From assembly GCF_003268025.1 (NCBI RefSeq), contig NZ_QLUW01000001.1, forward strand, positions 1,922,001 to 1,986,000: a DNA stretch of 64,000 bases. The letters run 5' to 3'. Below the pieces are notes generated by a model, which was not told where the DNA came from, searched no databases, and saw only the letters and a list, made by a program, of their open reading frames with translations. This document shows positions 59,674-64,000 of the stretch, in pieces. A program made the position numbers and the translations under genes. The DNA comes from Paenibacillus montanisoli (GTDB taxonomy: Bacteria; Bacillota; Bacilli; Paenibacillales; Paenibacillaceae). Positions within the stretch are counted from its first letter, which is position 1. The number at the start of each line of letters is the position of its first letter.

Positions 59674-59849
59674 CTAGTTGGTAATCATCTCATGAATATA
59701 AGGCGGTTTGAGTGTTTCAAATTATCATTATTAGTATATATACTTTTTCTTTCGCGTATGTAACTTGCCCGTTCCTAAATCGGTTATCGTTCGCATGCTT
59801 TTCCGTATGATGAATACATTTAAGTATTCGATGATCAGGAGGACAAGAA

Positions 59850-61397
59850 ATGGCAATAAAGAAGGAATCGTTCATGAGAGGGACGATGACCTTATCTGTC
59901 GCTGCTTTCATCAATCGCATACTTGGTTTTATAAGCGGCATATTTGTCGCTCGCGTATTAGGTGCGGAAGGAATCGGCTTGTTAATGATGGCACATCCTC
60001 TGGTGCCGCTTGTCATTACGATTACTGAACTCGGCTTGCCAGTTGCGATTTCAAAGCTTGTTGCGGAAGCCTATGTTCGAGATGAGAAGATGAAAGTCAG
60101 GCGTATACTATACGTATCACTTTCTTTGACCTGTTTCTTGAGTATAACGCTGACGACCCTTTCCCTGCTTGGCTCCCAGTGGATCGCATCTATCCTGCTT
60201 AGCGACCAGCGCGCTTATTATGCCATGCTCGCGATTACACCGATTGCGCCGATTGTCGCAGTCTCTGCGGTGCTGAAAGGGTACTTCAGAGGCATTCAGC
60301 AAATGAAAATCATCGCCGCTTCAGATGTACTCGAGTATTCGGTACAGATTGCTTGCGTCCTCGCTTTGGTACATTTGCTTCTGCCATATGGCGTTGCGTA
60401 CGCGGCAGCAGGTGCAATGGCTGCCTCTGTTATTAGCGAAGCCATTAGTCTTCTGTTCCTCGTGATTAGCTATAAGGTACGAGGTGAAGCCAAATTGCCG
60501 GGCGAGACATGGGCCGGACATTTGAAGCAAGGTAAACAAACTCTAAAAGAGTTGATGCAGATCGGCCTGCCGACAACAGGACAAGGAGTAGTGCAATCGG
60601 TATATAGCGCATTCCAGCCTTTGCTCATTGCGACCAGTCTCGCTATGACCGGTATAAGCACGGCGGTAGCCACGAAGCAATTCGGGATGTTGGCTGGTTA
60701 CGCATTTCCGCTTCTCTTCATGCCTAGCTTTATCACGCAATCCTTGTCCACCGCGCTCGTGCCGGCTATCGGGGAGGCTGCTGCGAGTAAGAAGGATCGG
60801 TTAGTTCATGAAAGGATGAATCAAGCGCTGAACTTAGGCCTGCTGATTGGCGCACCGGCTACCGTTATTCTTTTCGAATGGGCAATCCCGCTTACCAAAC
60901 TTGTCTACGGTGCGCCTGAAGCGGGATTGCTGCTCAAAATATTAGCGCCAATGTTTTTCCTCCACTACTTCGACGCTCCCCTGCATGCGATTCTACTCGG
61001 ACTCGGCCGCGCGAATGCTACGTTTTGGAACTATGTTGTGTCCACTTCATTCAAAGCCATCGCGATATTCGTATTTGGAAGCCAGTTTGGCATTGTCGGC
61101 GTCACCTTTGGCATCGGAATCGGAATCGTCATGCAAACACTGTTAAACTTCTTCTCGATATCAAGCTCGATCGGAATCTATATGAGTATTCAGCCCTATT
61201 TGGCGGTCGGTGTGTCCATGCTGCTAATGGCGATTAGCGGTCACTGGTCTTTTGAATATCTATCCGTGGTCCAAGGCTTCTCGTTCTTATGGAGCGTAGT
61301 TGGATCAATCATCTGCTCTCTTTTGATCTACTTCGCTGCTTTTCTATTGATGAATGCCTTGCGAAAAGCAAGCCGAACAATATTGATACCGCGTTAG
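59850..61397 (+). CDS. SpoVB-like polysaccharide/lipid flippase (MVF superfamily)
   Basis: 515 residues with about 14 membrane helices. The start KESFMRGTMTLSVAAFINRILGF, ITELGLPVAISKLVAE and YFRGIQQMKIIAASDVLEY are characteristic of the SpoVB/YtgP group in Bacilli, related to MurJ. SpoVB is needed for spore cortex assembly, presumably as a lipid-linked precursor flippase; paralogs serve polysaccharide export, so the exact role here is not proven. AGGAGGAC precedes ATG 59850. Confidence 0.85.
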   Translation: MAIKKESFMRGTMTLSVAAFINRILGFISGIFVARVLGAEGIGLLMMAHPLVPLVITITELGLPVAISKLVAEAYVRDEKMKVRRILYVSLSLTCFLSITLTTLSLLGSQWIASILLSDQRAYYAMLAITPIAPIVAVSAVLKGYFRGIQQMKIIAASDVLEYSVQIACVLALVHLLLPYGVAYAAAGAMAASVISEAISLLFLVISYKVRGEAKLPGETWAGHLKQGKQTLKELMQIGLPTTGQGVVQSVYSAFQPLLIATSLAMTGISTAVATKQFGMLAGYAFPLLFMPSFITQSLSTALVPAIGEAAASKKDRLVHERMNQALNLGLLIGAPATVILFEWAIPLTKLVYGAPEAGLLLKILAPMFFLHYFDAPLHAILLGLGRANATFWNYVVSTSFKAIAIFVFGSQFGIVGVTFGIGIGIVMQTLLNFFSISSSIGIYMSIQPYLAVGVSMLLMAISGHWSFEYLSVVQGFSFLWSVVGSIICSLLIYFAAFLLMNALRKASRTILIPR

Positions 61398-61504
61398 TCG
61401 ACGTCGCTTCAGCCCCGGCGATCCTCGAGTGCCTTTTTCAGCGAATAATGGTAAAATGCTAGCTTAGGACGAATATATTCCAAGACATGGAGGTGTGCTT
61501 GACT

Positions 61505-62578
61505 ATGGCTTCTACTTTTGCCTTTCTCGGCTCCTATGCGGACGCTGACCAACCTGGAATTTACGCTTGTGCATATGACAAACAAACTGGCGCATTAACG
61601 CTGATCGGTCAAGCGGACGGTCTGCAAAATCCGACATTCCTCGCACCTAACGGGGCGAATCGGACGATTTATACGATCATGGAGGGAAAAGATAGCGAAG
61701 GCCGTAAATGCGGTGCCGCAGCCGCATACCGTTTTGATCCGGCCGATGGCACCCTGCTTCGCTTGAACGAAATGATCACGCTTCCTGCCACGACATGCCA
61801 TATTACAATCGACGCGACGAGCCAATTTGCCATGACGGCGAGCTATCACGGCGGTATGGTCAGCCTCTCGCCGATTCTCGACGATGGTCGAATTGGTTCG
61901 ACAACCGACATGCACCGGCATGAAGGTTCCAGCGTTCATCCGGCACAAACGCAGGCGAGAGCCCATTCGATCATCGTCGACAACGCAGGCCGGTATGCTG
62001 TGGTGTCCGACCTCGGCCTTGATACTCTGTTTGTTTATGAGTTGGATTTGCCCCATCAACGCATGCTGCTTCACTCTAAGATAACGATCGTTCCCGGATC
62101 TGGTCCTCGCCATTTCGTCTTCCATCCGGTGCTGCCATTTGGATACGGTATTAACGAATTAAACAGCACGATCACGGTATATGCTTACGATGCCGATGAA
62201 GGGCGGCTCAGTGTCGTGCAGACGATTTCCACGCTGCCGGACTCGTACGCGGGCGACAATGCTTGTGCGGACATTCACCTGTCCCCAGATGGAAAGTTTC
62301 TGTACGGCTCCAATCGAGGGCATGACAGTCTGGTTGTCTACCGAGTCAACCCGGATGATGGCCGCATTGAGCCGATTGAATACGCACCCACGCTCGGCGG
62401 ACACCCGCGAAATTTCGCTTTGTCGCCGGACGGACGGTTCGTGCTTGTCGCAAATCGTGATGGTAACAATATCGTAACGTTCAGCCGCGATGCCGAGACG
62501 GGCAAGCTGCAACCTACAGGCAGCGAGCTTTACGTTTCCAAGCCGGTTTGCATCCGCTTCACTGAAATTGGTATCTGA
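61505..62578 (+). CDS. 6-phosphogluconolactonase-type lactonase (YkgB/Pgl-like beta propeller)
   Basis: 357 residues from ATG 61505 (ATGGAGGTG upstream; a frame from 61487 adds six). Seven-bladed beta-propeller lactonase: start FLGSYADADQPGIYAC, HSIIVDNAGRYAVVSDLG, DIHLSPDGKFLYGSNRGHDSL and GHPRNFALSPDGRFVLVANRD. YkgB-type proteins hydrolyse 6-phosphogluconolactone in the pentose phosphate pathway. Monocistronic, followed by a hairpin. Confidence 0.87.
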   Translation: MASTFAFLGSYADADQPGIYACAYDKQTGALTLIGQADGLQNPTFLAPNGANRTIYTIMEGKDSEGRKCGAAAAYRFDPADGTLLRLNEMITLPATTCHITIDATSQFAMTASYHGGMVSLSPILDDGRIGSTTDMHRHEGSSVHPAQTQARAHSIIVDNAGRYAVVSDLGLDTLFVYELDLPHQRMLLHSKITIVPGSGPRHFVFHPVLPFGYGINELNSTITVYAYDADEGRLSVVQTISTLPDSYAGDNACADIHLSPDGKFLYGSNRGHDSLVVYRVNPDDGRIEPIEYAPTLGGHPRNFALSPDGRFVLVANRDGNNIVTFSRDAETGKLQPTGSELYVSKPVCIRFTEIGI

Positions 62579-62600
62579 CAACAATAAAAATTTATAAAAA

Positions 62601-62626
62601 ATGGAAAAAGCCGCAAATATGCGGCT
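62601..62626. terminator. Terminator after the lactonase gene
   Basis: AAAGCCGC/GCGGCTTT hairpin with T-rich flank on the plus strand, A-rich on the other side; may serve both directions. Confidence 0.85.
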
Positions 62627-62756
62627 TTATTATTTCATTTTGGATCACCCATCAAGTTGAATCATTCTTTTCTCCACAGTCCACCGGAGCATGGAACAAA
62701 ACCACATTCTGTATAAAATGCTTTATGTTCTTTGCCCGATCATTGTTCCAATTTAG

Positions 62757-62825
62757 TTTGGATCCGATAAATCAAAAAAAGCCTGCGTATTCCGCGGACT
62801 TCAATTGGACCATGTACTTGTCTTG
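62757..62825. repeat. Copy of dispersed fold-back repeat
   Basis: GGATCCGATAAATCAAAAAA followed by a GCCTGCG/CGCGGAC hairpin and ACTTCAATTGGACCATGTA; matches 10538-10600 with scattered differences. The hairpin also acts as a terminator for the minus-strand gene at 62829. Confidence 0.65.
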
Positions 62826-62828
62826 GTC

Positions 62829-63224
62829 TTATTTATTTCTTGTTTTCTCACAACTGACTACTTCAACATTATTTGACTTCCCAATTAAAAATGGGTCTTT
62901 GTTTTGGTAAGCATCGAACTTCACGGATATGTACGCTTCTTCACCTGTGATTTTTAGATTTAATACATATTTAATCCTTGAATTAACAATACTCTTTAGA
63001 CCAAAACCATTGAATATACTATCCAAAATAGATATTAGGTAAAATATAAATCTATACTTATTACCTTTATTTTTCATGCTCTCAATGACAATTTTAATCC
63101 TTGTAGCAGATAAACAAAAATCCATTTTTTTAGATAAATCTTCTTTATCTACTACGATATTATCATCAGACAAGATGGTAATGACTCTTGGAGAATCATC
63201 GAATGGGCCTTCAGTATACTCCAA
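62829..63224 (-). CDS. Hypothetical protein, start unclear, possibly 5'-truncated
   Basis: 131 residues from a TTG codon at 63224, ending VEVVSCEKTRNK, AT-rich, with one hydrophobic stretch (YRFIFYLISILDSIFNGFGL). The frame stays open upstream to a stop at 63308, encoding PGTNHQIYLEGKYIANLVVN, which reads like genuine protein, yet has no ATG or GTG. Either the start is unusual or the gene has lost its true 5' end. No family recognised. Confidence 0.5.
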   Translation of the reverse strand: MEYTEGPFDDSPRVITILSDDNIVVDKEDLSKKMDFCLSATRIKIVIESMKNKGNKYRFIFYLISILDSIFNGFGLKSIVNSRIKYVLNLKITGEEAYISVKFDAYQNKDPFLIGKSNNVEVVSCEKTRNK

Positions 63225-63471
63225 GGACAGATTAACAACCAGATTAGCGATGTATTTTCCCTCCAGATATATCTGATGGTTTGTGCCAGGTGTCGGTAAC
63301 GCTCCTTACAGGCTAATATGCCCAGTTAGGCAACCACGCTATTCTGTTGGTGAAGCTTAGTGTTGTCTATTGTCCAGACCATACCAAACCTGCGCACGTT
63401 CTTTCAAATGTTAAAATGATTCGTCCCTCTTTTTCGGAAGAAAAATCGACCCGGTCTTCGTCCGTCCTCTC
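63225..63471. other. Unassigned sequence before the orphan gene
   Basis: No ORF, hairpin with a T-run, or repeat identified. It contains AGGAG at 63302-63306 (minus strand) in front of the open but startless frame of the 62829 gene. The composition differs from the AT-rich gene below it. Confidence 0.35.
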
Positions 63472-63633
63472 CTAGAAATCATAGTTTAACTTCGCAAGAG
63501 CTTCAATATGAACTTCTGTCAGACGTACAATGGATTGTGTCCCAACCAGAATATCGACAATAGGCTTAGCAGCCAGCCCATGTACTGAAGTGCTGCCAAA
63601 GTGTTCAAATAACAATATCGGAAATTGCGTTTC
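63472..63633 (-). pseudogene. C-terminally and N-terminally truncated GrpB (UPF0157) fragment
   Basis: Immediately after the benE stop, the minus strand encodes FEHFGSTSVHGLAAKPIVDI and LVGTQSIVRLTEVHI, ending at TAG 63474. This is the conserved core of GrpB-family nucleotidyltransferase-like proteins (IEHIGSTSVPGL-AAKPIIDILVG), which are normally about 170 residues. The N-terminal third and most of the C-terminus are missing, and there is no start codon. It is a gene remnant, probably left by a deletion that brought it next to benE. Confidence 0.75.
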
Positions 63634-64000
63634 TTAATCTGGCCCTTCGCCATGCGATCGCTTCATCCTTCCCAAATGGATGGCTTTCATGACGATGCAG
63701 CCGGCTAACAAAGCCCAGACCGGCGTCGCGATCCCAAGTAAATGGATGTGAAGCGCGGCAACGGTGAAGGTAGTTAGGGATGGAATGAGCAGCCCTTTGT
63801 TTGAAAGTGAGCTTCGGAGCCCATTTATAAACAATCCCAGCAAGGATAAACCCGTAATCAGTGTAATAAAGGAAGAAGGCATGACGGTAATCAGATCAAC
63901 CACTCTCCAAGCCAATATTCCATAGCACATAACCATTACGCTCGACAGGACGGCTGCCCAATATCTTTTGTCCTTTGACCCCGAATCCGGACTGCTGCAA
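63634..64000 (-). CDS. BenE-family benzoate/H+ symporter, C-terminal part
   Basis: The frame enters from the right edge without a start and encodes about 121 residues: SPDSGSKDKRYWAAVLSSV, then VVDLITVMPSSFITLITGLS and three more membrane segments (GLLIPSLTTFTVAALHIHLL; ATPVWALLAGCIVM), a basic tail RMKRSHGEGPD. The pattern matches the C-terminal third of BenE transporters. The ATG at 63936 is internal. The 5' part lies outside the window. Confidence 0.8.
   Translation of the reverse strand, partial: CSSPDSGSKDKRYWAAVLSSVMVMCYGILAWRVVDLITVMPSSFITLITGLSLLGLFINGLRSSLSNKGLLIPSLTTFTVAALHIHLLGIATPVWALLAGCIVMKAIHLGRMKRSHGEGPD

Overview
The window looks like a chromosomal segment of an endospore-forming Firmicute of the Paenibacillaceae (Paenibacillus or Cohnella-like). 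It carries a GerA-type germinant-receptor operon, a CwlJ cortex hydrolase, a SpoIIP-domain protein with copper-amine-oxidase-type stalk repeats, a SpoVB-like flippase, the bacillithiol pair yojF-bshB2, a Lpl-type sugar ABC importer without its own ATPase, and many short rho-independent terminator hairpins. No rRNA, tRNA, CRISPR array, prophage or complete insertion sequence was seen. Both edges cut a gene: a short minus-strand start at 1-59 and the 3' end of a BenE-type transporter at 63634-64000.

Layout. 0.4-4.0 kb: gerA-gerB-gerC operon. 4.2-7.0 kb: redox genes (atypical thioredoxin, ohr, stand-alone MsrB, membrane-anchored MsrAB fusion). 7.2-9.1 kb: NarL-type two-component system. 9.4-12.1 kb: cwlJ, alaX, zinc-ribbon protein. 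12.3-16.0 kb: a GC-rich block with an aldo/keto reductase, an acyl-CoA-dehydrogenase-like protein and bshB2-yojF. 16.2-18.9 kb: OmpR-type system with a PepSY protein. 19-25.6 kb: APH-like kinase, a GNAT gene broken by one stop codon, small hydrophilic proteins, NiaP and Bcr/CflA transporters, an NlpC/P60 hydrolase. 25.8-33.8 kb: an AT-rich, rearranged region with the SpoIIP-like gene, two paralogous exported proteins, a matrixin-like protease, an ECF sigma gene with a broken anti-sigma remnant, a helveticin-J-like secreted protein and a VanZ-like protein. 34-39.1 kb: PspA/membrane protein operon with its OmpR-type system, then an NAGPA-domain protein. 39.2-45.6 kb: DUF2089/SHOCT operon, HAD phosphatase, TIM-barrel isomerase, patatin, DUF1992. 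45.7-49.6 kb: PadR-HAAS/pentapeptide-DrrAB operon and a CDF transporter. 49.8-53.5 kb: epimerase, aldo/keto reductase, kinase-like protein, PhyH dioxygenase. 53.6-59.6 kb: sugar ABC importer with a membrane AraC regulator and a cre-like site. 59.8-64 kb: SpoVB-like flippase, lactonase, an orphan gene, a grpB remnant and benE.

The most informative signals are not single genes. (1) A tandem duplication at 27138-31112 has its exact junction at 28472/28473. The left copy retains a paralogous gene and a decayed piece of the sigma-factor gene; the right copy is complete. (2) The sigma gene's probable ECF promoter and the hairpin behind it occur twice, on either side of a small membrane-protein gene. 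(3) Both OmpR-type two-component systems show a pair of 11-bp-spaced direct repeats upstream of the regulator gene and again upstream of a neighbouring gene (GGTAAA for the PspA system, AGTTGTAA for the PepSY system), which predicts operator, autoregulation and target from sequence alone. (4) Several dispersed small repeats, including a fold-back element of about 90 bp, recur across the window, mostly at gene ends.

Identifications rest on motif and family recognition by eye. No database search, alignment program or folding calculation was run. Percent identities and GC contrasts are hand estimates.
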